From Epiperipatus broadwayi (taxonomy: Eukaryota; Onychophora; Udeonychophora; Euonychophora; Peripatidae): DNA of 64,000 nucleotides. Positions 1 to 11,272 of this stretch are shown here, one piece after another; position 1 is the first letter of the stretch; every line of letters begins with the position of its first letter. Made by a program: the position numbers and the translations under genes. The notes below the pieces were generated by a model. That model saw only the letters and a list, made by a program, of their open reading frames with translations, was not told the DNA's origin and did not search any database. The DNA is taken from positions 1 to 64,000 of the forward strand of contig JAQFVV010006705.1 of the NCBI GenBank assembly GCA_028023455.1, given 5' to 3'.

Positions 1-319
1 TATTTATTGACATTATAAAATTGTACAGATGCATAATAAAAACACTTTGTTAATGTTGGCTCATCCATTGCTGGCGTTGGTCTGGAAAAAGTATGCAAGA
101 GCCATTCTCCGCACTAGCAGGTTATAATATGAGCAAATACGTACTATTTAGTTGGTATTGCCCACCCCTGCCAGTGCAGAGAATGACCCAATAATGCTAA
201 CTTATCAGCTGGGATACATGTAGTGTGAAATCAATGCCCCTCTAGTAGAATCCGACATGTTGCAACACAGACTACTTCTTCTACGATACACTACAATGTG
301 GATATATCAGGTCCAAAAT
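1..319 (-). other. 3' region of the Tx1/L1-like element
   Basis: This stretch lies downstream of the ORF2 stop on the minus strand and keeps the higher GC content of the element, unlike the AT-rich DNA beyond 7.7 kb. It is probably 3' untranslated sequence. No poly-A tail or target-site duplication is visible, so the 3' end may lie outside the window. Confidence 0.55.
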
Positions 320-3300
320 TCATGTAGAGTCTGTGGGCCATACTAGTAGGCTCCATGTATTATTAAACAAAAATCTAGAGGATAGTATCTTATCCTTGTC
401 TTGAAGAGCTTTGAGCTTATCGCAAAATATAGCATTGGGATCCGGTGTTGGTTGTGTGAACTTTGTCCTGCACCTTGTGTACCAAAAAGCATATGTCAGG
501 AAGATTGATAACCTGATTACTGTAAAGTCTCCAGAGAAGAGACAACCCCTGATGTCCAGGATTTTATCCACTGCTATAATGCAGTGTTGAGAGATAATTC
601 TTCGAATACTGTTATAGCCTGGACATATATTTAACAGATGATTAAAGGACTCCTCTCCTCTAGAACAGGCATGACAAATAGGGTCTATTTTATTTAGAAA
701 CCGCTTGTAGTATAAGAATGTATTAGTTGGCATGGAATCCATATTCACCTTGATCAGATAATCCAAAAGTTTGGGCTCCAGTAGCAGATATTTAAATATT
801 GAGGTGATTTTATGATTGCTGCACCCTAGGTGAGCATAAATAACTGTATTAACAGGATTCAGCAGGCAATGTGCCTGCCAGATGTTGATTTTATTATTAA
901 ACTCTGTTATTGAGTGCCCGATGTATAGAGATTGTTGTTTAATAATGGTGTCAAGCCATGTGTGTTTACTGGGGGGAGGTCTGTCAGTAGGTATTACAGT
1001 CTCTATAATATTTGATAGAGGGTATTTTTTCCCCAGGTTTACTAAAAGTGAATGCCCTTTTTGGAAATTGATTGTCTGTATTGAATGGAGACCCATACCA
1101 TTCTGTTTCCTGTGAAACTGAAGTCTGCGGATGCTAATTGCAGTGGTCCGACCTCTCCATAAGAGCTGACCACAGAGCCTCTGAATCTGTAAGGTGAATG
1201 ATTTGGTAACTGTCATTATTGGCAGGTAGTAATTTATGCTCGCCATAATCTTCATATTAATAAGAGCAATCTTCCCTTGTAGGGACAGGTATGTCCTTGA
1301 CAGCGACTGAACCACCTTAGTAGCATTGCTTATGATGGATTTTTGTAGGCAGACAGACATAGCAGTCTGTGACTTGAAGATAGGAAACCCCAGAAAACAC
1401 TGAGGTTCCGCTAAAAAATTGGATAGTATTTTCCTACCAGTGTTGATGCACCAGGATGATGACTTGTGAGGATTGATGGATAATTTATAATCTTTAGTAT
1501 AATTGGTAATTATGGAATGAAGTGTCTTCAGATATTTACGGGATGGAAGAATCACAAGTATGTCATCCATGTATGCAAAAACCTTGATGTTTTTCTTAAG
1601 CCGGGGCACATATATACCTGGAAGCTGATCTAGCTCTTTAATCAGAGGGTCGATGTACTTTATGAACAATAGACCACTCAACGGTGAACCTTGTGGTATG
1701 GATCTTGAAGGGCCAAATCCATCTGAGTAATGTCCATTTATGGAAATATGAATATGCCTATTATTCAGGAGATTGTCCAATATCTGAATTATCTGTTTTG
1801 ATATGTCCAACTGAGATAGCAATTCAAGAAGAATGTTGACATCTACTGTATCAAAAGCATTGGACACATCCAGCTGGACTGCCACAGGCCGGGATTTTCT
1901 GTTAGATCTAATGTGATCAAGCAGAATTTTCACTTCACCAATTGCAGTCAGCGCCGATGATCCCTTCCTTGCATATTGAGAGGCCGATATATCCTGTAGA
2001 ATGGCATTCTGAATTTTTTCTTTTATTATACCCTCCATGACTTTGAACAAAATTGGTGTCATCGATATTGGCCTGATACTGCTAAGAGAGGTAGGATCCC
2101 GGTTCTTTTTAATGAATGGAACCATGGCGATTGGATATAGGTTAGGAATTACTCTCCTTTCAATGGCGAGGTAGGTTAACATGTTTAATATAATCCTCGC
2201 AGTAAAAAAAATTAAGTGAGTGAACACAAACTTCGGGATAGCATGAATCCCAGGATGAACACTGTCAGGGAGACCCTGCAACCTACTGGTGATGTCTTGG
2301 AGTGTAATACCATGATCTGCCTCTCCGGTTGTGCCCACCCACTCCAAGGCAGGGTTTGTGCGGTGACCTAAGAGAAGGTTTTGAAAGTGGTTCTCTATGT
2401 GTAAAATCATATTCGCACCAGTAAGGCTGCCACCATTGATGAGCAATGAAGTAGGAACCTCCTGTTTCTTTCTGGCCCCCAGAGCCCACCTGAGATAGCC
2501 CCGGGTCCAGCAATGTTGAGCTGGCAGGTAATTCTTTGCATTTTTTGTAGCTATTATCTCTGCTACTGCTGATTGTTTTGATCTGTATGAAGCTTTTAGC
2601 TCAAGTAAGTATTCAATGTTGTGATCCTGACCATTGAAGTTTTTAATTTTCCAATTCAGGCTGTCCAATTCACGCATCAGTGTGGTTGTTCCCTTAAGCT
2701 TGAAGGTGTATTGAGTAATCAGCGACTGAATAATGCCTATAAATGTAGTCCAGGCCTCGACCGGGTGTAGGTATATGAGGTTCACCTTGTGAAAAAGAAT
2801 GTAGGCCTCTGAGAAGAATGCCTCAGTGGCGTTGGTTTTAGTGAACATTCTGAGACTCCGGTTGACTTTAATTTGTTGAAAGTTGTTCAGCTCTATGGAT
2901 GCCATAATCGCAAAATGATCCGAAAAGGCTGTCGGTTGCAGTCTAGCCTCTATCCCATAGTGCAATTCGGCCGAGTAGAACATTAGATCAATGAGTGTGC
3001 GACTGTTTTTTGTATAGAATGAAAATGCATCAGGTGGAAAGAATCCCCTCCCATTGAGAAATACTTTGTTGAGTAGGGGTAAATATTTCTTTGTGAAGGA
3101 TTCATAGGAGATGTTAAAGTCACCGAGCAGAATGGTAGGTGCATTATTATTATTAGTAATTAGGTTAATTGTGTGGACTATTTTCAGCAGTGTTGCATGA
3201 ACATTGGCGCTGTATACATAAATCACATTGAAAGTATTCAAGGAGAAGGTAAACTCCAAGGCAATTAGGTTCTGATCTAGATAAATTGTTCTGAAGGAGG

Positions 3301-3553
3301 TTGGAGCCAGAAGATTATTTATTATTACCCCAACTCCTCCCCTAGCCGCATGACCTGTAGATAAATGGGTGAATCCTATTTTACTAAGTTCTGATTTTAT
3401 GAAGTAGTTTGAGTTTAGGTGATATTTTGTTTCACCTATGAACAACATATGTGGTGAGTTTTGCCTAAAGAAATGCCTGATGGCATTAATACGACCGAGG
3501 GAATTAATACCTCGGACATTGACAGCAGAGATTAAACATTTATTGTTATCCAT
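320..3553 (-). CDS. Tx1/L1-like LINE ORF2: endonuclease-reverse transcriptase
   Basis: This encodes a 1077-residue retrotransposon polyprotein that nicks target DNA and copies the element RNA into it. The N-terminal apurinic-type endonuclease shows E41 in an IGETK motif, GDFN at 144-147 (D145, N147), LIDLMFY near 187-193 and SDH at 211-213. The reverse transcriptase follows: RPISMTP near 494-500, the first catalytic aspartate D562 in LDVSNAFD, IPQGSPLSG near 619-627 and the YMDD box at 661-664. A C-terminal zinc-binding motif has C960, C963, H972 and C977. The start at 3553 leaves 36 nt after the last ORF1 frame. No internal stop or frameshift is present and length is normal for an L1-type ORF2, which suggests a young copy. 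Assignment to Tx1/L1 rather than another LINE clade comes from domain order and the knuckle-bearing ORF1; a phylogeny would settle it. Confidence 0.9.
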   Translation of the reverse strand: MDNNKCLISAVNVRGINSLGRINAIRHFFRQNSPHMLFIGETKYHLNSNYFIKSELSKIGFTHLSTGHAARGGVGVIINNLLAPTSFRTIYLDQNLIALEFTFSLNTFNVIYVYSANVHATLLKIVHTINLITNNNNAPTILLGDFNISYESFTKKYLPLLNKVFLNGRGFFPPDAFSFYTKNSRTLIDLMFYSAELHYGIEARLQPTAFSDHFAIMASIELNNFQQIKVNRSLRMFTKTNATEAFFSEAYILFHKVNLIYLHPVEAWTTFIGIIQSLITQYTFKLKGTTTLMRELDSLNWKIKNFNGQDHNIEYLLELKASYRSKQSAVAEIIATKNAKNYLPAQHCWTRGYLRWALGARKKQEVPTSLLINGGSLTGANMILHIENHFQNLLLGHRTNPALEWVGTTGEADHGITLQDITSRLQGLPDSVHPGIHAIPKFVFTHLIFFTARIILNMLTYLAIERRVIPNLYPIAMVPFIKKNRDPTSLSSIRPISMTPILFKVMEGIIKEKIQNAILQDISASQYARKGSSALTAIGEVKILLDHIRSNRKSRPVAVQLDVSNAFDTVDVNILLELLSQLDISKQIIQILDNLLNNRHIHISINGHYSDGFGPSRSIPQGSPLSGLLFIKYIDPLIKELDQLPGIYVPRLKKNIKVFAYMDDILVILPSRKYLKTLHSIITNYTKDYKLSINPHKSSSWCINTGRKILSNFLAEPQCFLGFPIFKSQTAMSVCLQKSIISNATKVVQSLSRTYLSLQGKIALINMKIMASINYYLPIMTVTKSFTLQIQRLCGQLLWRGRTTAISIRRLQFHRKQNGMGLHSIQTINFQKGHSLLVNLGKKYPLSNIIETVIPTDRPPPSKHTWLDTIIKQQSLYIGHSITEFNNKINIWQAHCLLNPVNTVIYAHLGCSNHKITSIFKYLLLEPKLLDYLIKVNMDSMPTNTFLYYKRFLNKIDPICHACSRGEESFNHLLNICPGYNSIRRIISQHCIIAVDKILDIRGCLFSGDFTVIRLSIFLTYAFWYTRCRTKFTQPTPDPNAIFCDKLKALQDKDKILSSRFLFNNTWSLLVWPTDST

Positions 3554-3589
3554 TGCAAGGTGGCCCGCTAGATTCCACCGCAGGCGGTT

Positions 3590-6500
3590 TCAATGAAGCA
3601 TCAGCAGACTCTTTTTTTTATTAATTTCCTTGCGGATGTTTGGAGGGATGTTTAAATCTGAAGTGGGGAGGTCCACAGGCAAACCATTGGTAGGATAACC
3701 AGTTAACAAATCAGATGGAAGATTAATCTTGCGTTTCTTTTCTGTGGCTCCTTTATGCTTATTGTTCGTTGCATTTGATATTGTGGGTTTAGACTTTTGC
3801 CTCACTGGGAATGCCATCTCTTCTTCTCCTGAGCTAGGACTAGATACAACCCATGGTTTTCTTTTATGACTGGTGCTAGGAGTGATGAATCTCTCCATCT
3901 CATCTGCAGACCAGGAAGCGGCAGAATCTACCGGTGTTTGGCAAGGATTGATATTTTCATTAGCCACAGCTATCAGTGTATCACTAGGACTTGGTGAGAT
4001 GTTATATTTACCTTGGATGGAGTTAGGTTTAGGTATTTCCATCTTTTTTTTTGTTTGGTTTGATCATCGTCTATATTGTTTTCACCAGCTCTATTACTAG
4101 ATGCTGTAACTGAGCTAAAGCCTAGGCCTTCATGCAAACTCCTAGGTCCAGAATTGTGTGAATCTTTTGGTTTTGATTCCAATGGCCTTTGATTACTGTT
4201 TTGGTGACTATAGTTATGCGATGTGTTATGTTTGTAATCCTGATTACTGTTAATTAAGGAGGGCTGATTCCTTTCATGTATTAGGATACTTTTTTTATTT
4301 GTATACTTTAAGTTGAGTTCATCCTGCTGTTCTACATTGTAGTGTTGTGCACTCGGTTGTTGTGAAGCATGTTGTACCTCCGGAACTGAATGTGAAGTCT
4401 GTTGTTGCCTACATCTGTGAGTGCGACCTTTTTTTTTGACCACAAGATGTACATATACGATTCAAACACTCCTTAATCAGGTGAGTTCTTTGTCCACAGT
4501 AGAAGCACTGTGGCCTAACACCTGAAAAAGATAATATCATGGGACAGCCTCTAGCCGACAACACTGTTGGAATATCTGTTGGCACTATTCCCTTTTTTAG
4601 GAGCAGTCTAAATGTTGCTTTGTTCGAGAGAATGTTGTTAAATGTTTTGTCAATTGGAAGGTAGGTGAAACTTGTCACCTTGCCAAAGGGTTCCAATATC
4701 TCTTGTAAATAAGATTCATCTATTCCTGTAATGCAATCTTTTATTGACCCATTTAGAGTGGATGATCTGTTTATATCTACAGTTACTATGATCTTATCAT
4801 CCAATACTTTAAATTTGCTTTTAAAGTTATTCCTGCCAGCCCAGGTCTTGAATTCGACTGCTATATAGCGGTCATTCGGATGGGTAGAAATCCTATGAAT
4901 TTCGTTTGCAATATTTGCTCTTCTAATTAACTCAAATAAGGCATTCATTGGAAATTTAAACAGAGCACACTTTAGGTCCGTTACCGCTAGTATAATGCTC
5001 TTATCATTGCTATAGTTAGCCAGCGATTTCAGAAGCATGTTTGGAATAGTCAGGTTAAAATTTGAGACAATAGTATCCATTTGCTCCACTGAAAGTTGAT
5101 TTAGTGTAATATTGCTTTCAATTGGATCCACTTGAACCAGATCATCTTCATAGTGTGATTGCTGTTCTATCAACTCAAGAATGTCCATTCCCACAGTTTT
5201 TTGATTTGTATTGCTGCCTTGGTGATCAGTATTGTGACCTGCAGGAAGAAAGGGTTGGCCATTGCTAGAGTGGTTAACCGACCCAGATTGTGTCATTCCA
5301 GCCCGAGCTGCACTAGCATATGACATAGGAAGTGTGAAACATTTAGTTTCATCAGCAGGGTTAGTTTGTAGTTTAGTAAAATTTGCATTATTTGCTTGTG
5401 TGAGATTTAACAAATTATGATCAAGTTCATCTTGTTTTCCCATCAATAAGGTATGTTTTGAAGTGACAGGAGGGGAGACATTATTGTGACAAGTGCTGAG
5501 TGGTGGATGACCAGCTATGGAATGAGATTCTAACGGATATTCAAACGATTGTGTTTGTAAATTATTTTTATTTCTATTTGGATAGTGTATTTCTTTGAGC
5601 CATCCCACGTTATTTCTAGTGCTGTTATGAAAAATTAAACTGGGAAATGATTCACTATCTATTTGACTATGATTAGATAGTAATTTTGTGCTTGGATGCT
5701 TATCATCCAGGCTTAATGCAAGGGGATTTGTATATACAGTTTTATTAGCTTTTGGCCTATATGCGTTTATAATGTTCGTTTTGTCTTCTGATGTGGAAGA
5801 AAAACAGTCAGCATCATCGGCTAGCACCCTCTGTTCACCAGAAATGGGTTGATTTTGAGTTAGCTGGTATGTTAGTATATTTTGGGGCAGGATTTTGGAT
5901 GTTTGATGACTCAAACTGGGGTTAGATTTAGGTGTATTGTGCGACTCCCGGTTATTAAGTTTGGTTTTGCAGCCATTGGCAGTGCCATCCACCTTCACGT
6001 GTACAATTGACATATTCTCAGATATTGATGTATTAAGAATGGAATGGTTTTTTTTTTCCTTATTTCCTTTTTCCTTTTGATTAGATTCCGGATTATTCCT
6101 ATTATGACCTGATTTATTGAGATTGTCCGATTTACAATCATTATCCTGACAGTTATGCTCATCGGGAGTCTTGTAATTGATATATAATGTTGGCGTAATT
6201 ACGTTGGTCTCTATTACGTTAGTCCCAGAGCACAAAATATCGGCATTATCGGAATTGAGATTTATATTTATTTCAACTCTGTCTTCTATTGTGAGTTCAT
6301 TACTATTAATGGGGGTTGCCTCATCAGATAGAACTTTAGTTTTATTTTGTTTTGAAATATTAGGTGCTGTTTCATAATTGCTCTCACTGTTTTCAATTAT
6401 TTCTATGATATGTTGTGTGTCTCCGCTATCGCTATTACATTTATTAAGAGCCTTAGACTTAAGCTTTACGTTCGAATTTTTATTCGCACTGTTAATTCTA

Positions 6501-7536
6501 TTGCTTCTACGTTTTGTCACTTCGACTGCAGCGCCAGTTATATCAAAGCATGGCGAGCAGTAATCTAAAGTGATGCAGTCATTAATCATTTCATTTGACT
6601 TTCCGGTGTCCATTTCTAGAGGTTTTTTATCAGTGTGTTTTTTTTTTATCAATACCATTATTATTAATTTTGTAGCAGGTTTTTTTATTAGATTTTTTAA
6701 ATAATCTAAGCGACTGTTGTTTCTTCTTCTTATGATTCGTTTTTTTATATTTGGTAAATGCGTTGGAGCTGCTGGCTGTATCATCGCTGACTTTCGCCGG
6801 AACGTCAGCCGTGATAGGAACTAATTTATCTGTAAGTAAATCTTTGATTTCTTTAATTTTGGGGGAGTTTGAACAATTGTAACTTTTAATTAATTTCAGA
6901 CATTTGTTATAGTTAGTCTTAATATTACATGAGCTTCTCATGGAATGTATATCGAGACTATTTGTTTGCTCTTCTGCAACAGGCCCTGTTTTACCGCAAT
7001 CAAAGTGCTCAGCGTTTTGTGCAGAGCCTAGGTTCATGTTATAGTGCGGGCTTGTGGTTACGTTCATATTTACGTTATCTTGCAACTCGTTACTTTTATT
7101 TATTTTTCCTAAATTAGTTATATTAGACATATTTAAGGATTGTCCAAAAGACATATTTTGATTTTGATTCAATGGATTTGGTGCTTCAGTAAGATTGCTA
7201 CAGCTGGCTGTTTGTATTTCTGCATTAGGCGAACTTCCAATGAAGTCTCCATTGCTAATGTCTACCATTAGACCTTCGATAACGTCTTCAAGAGGTTTTT
7301 TCTGTACGACATATTTTATAGTTTTATTTATTTTTTTTTTTATGAAAAAGAAACGGATCCTTTTTTTTGGATCTTGTTAGAATACTCCAAGAACCTTTGT
7401 TAGATTTATTTTGTATTTTAATTTTCCCATAACTAGAATGATTTTGCTTTGTAATTTGGTCTATGTTAGCCGCTTTTATGCACGGACCAAATTTTACATT
7501 ATAATTCGGATTGTGAGTAACCGAACTCACATCCAT
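3590..7536 (-). pseudogene. Tx1/L1-like LINE ORF1, split into five frames
   Basis: ORF1 encodes the RNA-binding nucleocapsid-like protein of the element. It is spread over five minus-strand frames: 7536-7324, about 7320-6630, 6784-4409 (791 codons), 4443-3973 and 4042-3590. Successive frames overlap. The overlaps contain long plus-strand T runs at 7331-7341 (11), 6638-6647 (10), 4429-4437 (9) and 4044-4052 (9). The 791-codon part is rich in Asn, Ser and Thr, then has a folded region followed by a CCHC knuckle (C760, C763, H768, C773); a second cysteine cluster is cut by the run at 4429-4437. The frame before 7268 continues sensibly upstream of its first Met, so that Met is not a true start. 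The most likely true start is 7536. Either the copy is mildly decayed or the assembly has homopolymer errors. An intact ORF2 beside it favours the second. Confidence 0.75.
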
Positions 7537-7690
7537 TTAGATAAAATATAAGAACCACTTACCTTAAACGATTTCAAGGCCTTTTTTCCGATGGTTATAA
7601 ATTTAGGGAATCTTTAATAAAAAAAAACTTTTGGGAGCTCAGGAAGGTGCTTCCTACTCAGACTATGTTTGGGAGTGAATTACTTTTGCT
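7537..7690 (-). other. Probable 5' leader of the Tx1/L1-like element
   Basis: This sequence lies upstream of the first ORF1 Met and contains a run of nine A at 7620-7628. Composition changes to ordinary AT-rich DNA after about 7690, so the element probably ends near there. No exact 5' boundary or target-site duplication could be identified. Confidence 0.35.
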
Positions 7691-7871
7691 TCAGAAGTAA
7701 ATATAAAATTTGACTATACATAGAATACTTTTGATTATTTTAAATAAATGTAGCATTAACATCATGCAAAATGTTTATTCTTTCTATTACCATTGTATTA
7801 TTTATTATTTGGCTTTAATTGATAAAGTTATGTTAAAAGTACTCTAATATATATAAAATATTCAAATCATC

Positions 7872-8440
7872 GGATGTGATGTGCTGTAGCTTTTTAAACG
7901 AAGTCAAGAATCTCTCAGCAGTTATGCCCAGAGAAACCTGTTAGCTACTTAATTTTACATTCCCCAGTCTAAGTTTCCCCATATTCTGCTCCATCCCATT
8001 TTCACAACATAATCTTTGTCAACTCTATGGCCTTTATATCTAAATCCCCCTTACCTTTTTCCAAACCCAGCATAAAAAACAATAATCCACTTTCTGTATA
8101 ATCACTTTTTTCATATTTATTCTTCTATAACTTTATAATATGTGCCCTTTCTATTTCCGATGTGTGGTGATGTGATGTATTATGGCTTCTCCTTAAACGA
8201 AGTCAAGAATAACTCAGCAATTATGCCCAGATAAACCTGTTAGCTACTTTATTTTCCATTCCCAACTCTAAATTTTCCCATATTCTGCCCCATCCCATTT
8301 CCACAACATAATCTTTGTCAACTCTATAGCCTTTATATCTAAATCCCCCTTATCTTTTCCCAAACCTAATCACTTTTTTCATATTTATTCTTCCATAACT
8401 TCATTATATGTACCCTTTCTGTTTTCAAGCATTTACAACG
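7872..8440. repeat. Two-unit tandem repeat, about 290 bp period
   Basis: Two head-to-tail copies at about 7872-8163 and 8166-8440 share long blocks, such as AAACGAAGTCAAGAAT, a shared block around the word TTAGCTACTT, and ACATAATCTTTGTCAACTCT. The second copy lacks about 25 bp near the end that are present in the first. It has no recognisable coding content. It may be a small satellite or the tail of a mobile element. Confidence 0.8.
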
Positions 8441-9578
8441 CCCTCTGTGAGTAAGTTTGAACTTAAAACAGCCACCTAACGATATGCATTAGAATATTTT
8501 CTAATACGTATATATCTAATTAATAAATGTTATGAAAAACCAAAGAAAATTCATGACTAATTTGAGAACTAACATATATTTTTAACTTTTTACGTTAACA
8601 ATCTTTTTTTTTTTTTTTTAATATCACTTATAATATTTCACAATTTTTATTTCAGGAAATAAAAATAGGCTTCATGCTTAATATCAATGTATGTAAATGA
8701 AGTATAAATATGTGAAGTTAAAATTATAATATTTTTCTGTCATTTCGAAATGAGTTTTTTATACGCGGCTATTTCATCTATTTCTTAATCTATGAAATAT
8801 AGCTAATCAATAATTTATAGATAGATAAATATAAATAAGTATATCTATTAAATATTTTTTTGTTTTCAATTAAAAAACTTTTTTTTTCCATTGTATGTAT
8901 ATGATAAGTATATAAATGTATGCTGACATACTGGGATACCTATCCATATAGAATTAAAACGCCATTTTGATTTATAATATTTTTATTAATATTTTCTCTA
9001 AAGATTTGCCCTATTATTCAAAGTGACATTCTTAAGTATGCTAATAAACATAAATTGCTTTTCTTTTTAGAAAAGCAAATGTCATTCCGAATAATAGTTT
9101 TTTGAGTTGATTAGATTACTGTTATCAAGAGTGAAAATGCTAAAAAGTATAACAAATAAAATGTTAACATCATAATGTTGACATATATATATGAGTGTAA
9201 TGAATTATCGTAAAGAGAGAAAGAACTTATATAGTAAAAAAAAAAAAAACTGAATTATTTATAAGCAAAGTTCCCACTAAAATTTTATAGAGAATGGTGA
9301 AATATGAAAAAAACAAAAATTTGTAATAAAAGAATAATATTGTGCATTTACAATTTCAAAATCAAATACACGTAGATTACCTGAAATTAGTTCCAGTATG
9401 GATTTTTGTAATTTTTAGATTTCAGTAATAAAACGTTTCCACTTCATTATAAACCCAAACTCTGTTCAAAATGGGAATAAATACTAATTTTTCTAGCTAT
9501 AGTTTGTATATTTTGAAACAAAAAATGAGCTACATTAATCTTTAACTGAGATTTAAATTTTACATCTTTGCTAAAGAC
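8441..9578. other. AT-rich stretch with one imperfect hairpin
   Basis: I see no gene. A hairpin at about 9011-9102 pairs CTATTATTCAAAGTGACATT with AATGTCATTCCGAATAATAG around an inner TTGCTTTT/AAAAGCAA stem. An A-run lies at about 9237-9250. Confidence 0.6.
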
Positions 9579-9751
9579 AATCTCTAATTTAAACCAAACA
9601 TCGCATAATCACCACCTCTTATGCTAGCACATAACTGTTATTAAACAGGCAAGACTCTCCATACAGCAGAGCCACCCTGTGCCAACCAGAGTAATCAATG
9701 GATGCCAGAAGGCCTGTGCATAAAATCCCCATCTAGTGCCTACTCATCCAA

Positions 9752-9797
9752 TATCCCCAGATTAGTTTCTGGCTTATGACCTTCATCAATGAGGAGC
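9752..9797 (-). ncRNA. Hammerhead-like motif, family A (C3 changed)
   Basis: On the minus strand the core reads TTGATGA instead of CTGATGA, followed by a stem II remnant, GAAAC and TAATC. The invariant first C is T, so cleavage is probably lost. Confidence 0.6.
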
Positions 9798-10179
9798 CTT
9801 TGATCTGAAAGCACTGCATCTTCTGGCATCCATTGATTACTCTAGTTGGCACAGGATGGCACTGCTATATGGAGAGTTTTGCCTGTTTAATAACAGTTAT
9901 GTGATAGCATAAGAGGTAGTGATCATGTGATGTTTACTGGTTTAACACCAATCCTGCCTAATGAGATAGTGTTGTCTGTAGTTGTTAAAGAACAAAAATC
10001 CAAAATGTATGGCTGCTGAACTGAGTTCAGACCCATATGACTATATAAGTGATTGAGCTTAGATTGAAAATATTGTTTTCAGTTTTATTCTCATAGATTT
10101 GTAGTTGAGTAGAGATAGAAGGTGGCTGCTGGAGGGTTGCATTAGATCCTAAGATCTAGGTGCAGTGCTCTCAGATCCA

Positions 10180-10227
10180 AGGCTTCTCACTGACAAAGGC
10201 CATAAGCCAGAAACTAGTCTGGGGATA
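10180..10227 (+). ncRNA. Hammerhead-like motif, family A (CTGACAA core)
   Basis: Stem I strands TTCTCA and TGGGGA flank the motif. The core is CTGACAA, then GGC/GCC stem II, GAAA, the palindrome ACTAGT as stem III and C at the cleavage position. The G8 position is A, which normally abolishes activity. Confidence 0.65.
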
Positions 10228-10349
10228 TTGGATGAGTAGGCACTAGATGGGGATTTTATGCACAGGTCTTCTGGCATCCATTGATTACTCTGGTTGGCAC
10301 AGGGTGGTACTGCTGTATGGAGAGTTTCGCCTGTTTAATCTCTAATTTA

Positions 10350-10907
10350 GTAAATGATTAGTGGTAATCATTACCATATTTATCCAACGTGGATGATGTA
10401 TCAGAGTTGTGGTTGGAATGAGTTGGACACTTGTAAATCAAAATCTAACAATATACTTTTTGCATACTGTATACATTTATTTTAGTAATAGTAACATAAC
10501 ACTTTAAAATATAAAACGTACTCATACTTATATTAGCACAAAATTTTTATATAAAAAATAATCAAAATAATGCTTTGTAATTTTGTTTGTACAATAGAAA
10601 TTTTCGAATCAGTAGTGTTTGGACTGACAGTAGTGTATCTGTAATAGAAATAATAATAAAAAAATATGGTTTAAAATTTTCTACAAGATTTGGACTTACT
10701 TTATATTAATATATTATAACCCTCGTGGCTGCATTTATCTGCATGGCTTTTATATGCTTTTTTTATATTATATATTCTAGAATATGTACAAGTTATATGT
10801 ATAAAATAAATTTGAAAGTGTTTTGAAAATGATAATAATAATTGTAAAAGGTAAAATGTATTATAATTTTTATTTTAAAATAATGAATTATTATTTTTTT
10901 TAAAAAG
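10350..10907. other. AT-rich stretch, nothing recognised
   Basis: I see no gene, SINE or inverted repeat. Sequence is mostly A/T with short microsatellite-like runs. Confidence 0.5.
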
Positions 10908-11056
10908 AACATTGCTATTGGAGTCAAGCATTGTTAGCCGAGATGTCATCGCAACTGCCTTGCAAGCAAGTATACTGTTGGTTGCAGACTATTATGGGTT
11001 CACGTCACAGCCAATGCTATGACATATGGCGAATTAAACATTGCTATTGGAATCAA
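10908..11056 (+). mobile_element. tRNA-derived SINE with 20-bp TSD
   Basis: A short insertion (10928-11036) is bracketed by 20-bp direct repeats at 10908-10927 and 11037-11056 that differ at one base. It carries the SINE words CTGCCTTGCAAGCA (anticodon-arm-like), GGGTTCACGTCAC (decayed box B) and GCTATGACATATGG (3' end). It matches other copies at 15.6, 20.8, 22.7 and 54.5 kb. Confidence 0.8.
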
Positions 11057-11272
11057 TTGAAGCTTTGTCAATCATCTACTTTGCATAAAAGGTGGAAATT
11101 ATTGTTACTTCTTCATCATTTCACTTATTGGATAGAAGTCAGTAAACATTGTAATGATTATTTAAGTAAATATTATGCAGTCTCTGTGGTAAAACTTCAG
11201 AATGCCTTCCCTGACCTTTCCAATGATGTAGCCGACTATGAAGCTATAAGCAATGAAATACCTTCAAGATAA
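10931..11272 (+). CDS. Uncertain 113-codon ORF partly made of SINE sequence
   Basis: I do not recognise this product. Its first third is translated SINE. The rest, about 11057-11272, has richer codon diversity than the surrounding DNA and ends in an acidic stretch (VVKLQNAFPDLSNDVADYEA, then ISNEIPSR). That part may be a coding relic of a host gene or transposon into which the SINE inserted, because the 20-bp duplication brackets the SINE exactly. Downstream (11273-11470) all frames contain stops. No splice signals or homologues could be confirmed, and chance is a real alternative. Confidence 0.2.
   Translation: MLAEMSSQLPCKQVYCWLQTIMGSRHSQCYDIWRIKHCYWNQLKLCQSSTLHKRWKLLLLLHHFTYWIEVSKHCNDYLSKYYAVSVVKLQNAFPDLSNDVADYEAISNEIPSR

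Larger units (their letters stand above)
9592..10336. mobile_element. Family A ribozyme repeat, longest copy, with 13-bp TSD
   Basis: A 745-bp insertion lies between perfect 13-bp direct repeats AATCTCTAATTTA (9579-9591 and 10337-10349). It starts with a minus-strand arm (about 9592-9820) and continues as plus-strand units. The word CTGGCATCCATTGATTACTC recurs at 9823 and 10271, which gives a 448-bp unit. Hammerhead-like motifs lie at 9752-9797 (minus) and 10180-10227 (plus). The middle of the unit (9960-10150) resembles family D around the words GAACTGAGTTCAGACCCATA and CCATATG. No protein is encoded. Confidence 0.85.

Noticed and set aside
2283-2513. Short minus-strand frame inside ORF2
   Set aside because: It lies wholly inside the strongly supported reverse-transcriptase frame and shows no domain of its own.
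6177-7380. Several short plus-strand frames opposite ORF1
   Set aside because: They are antisense shadows of the Asn/Ser-rich ORF1 and have hydrophobic compositions expected from that.
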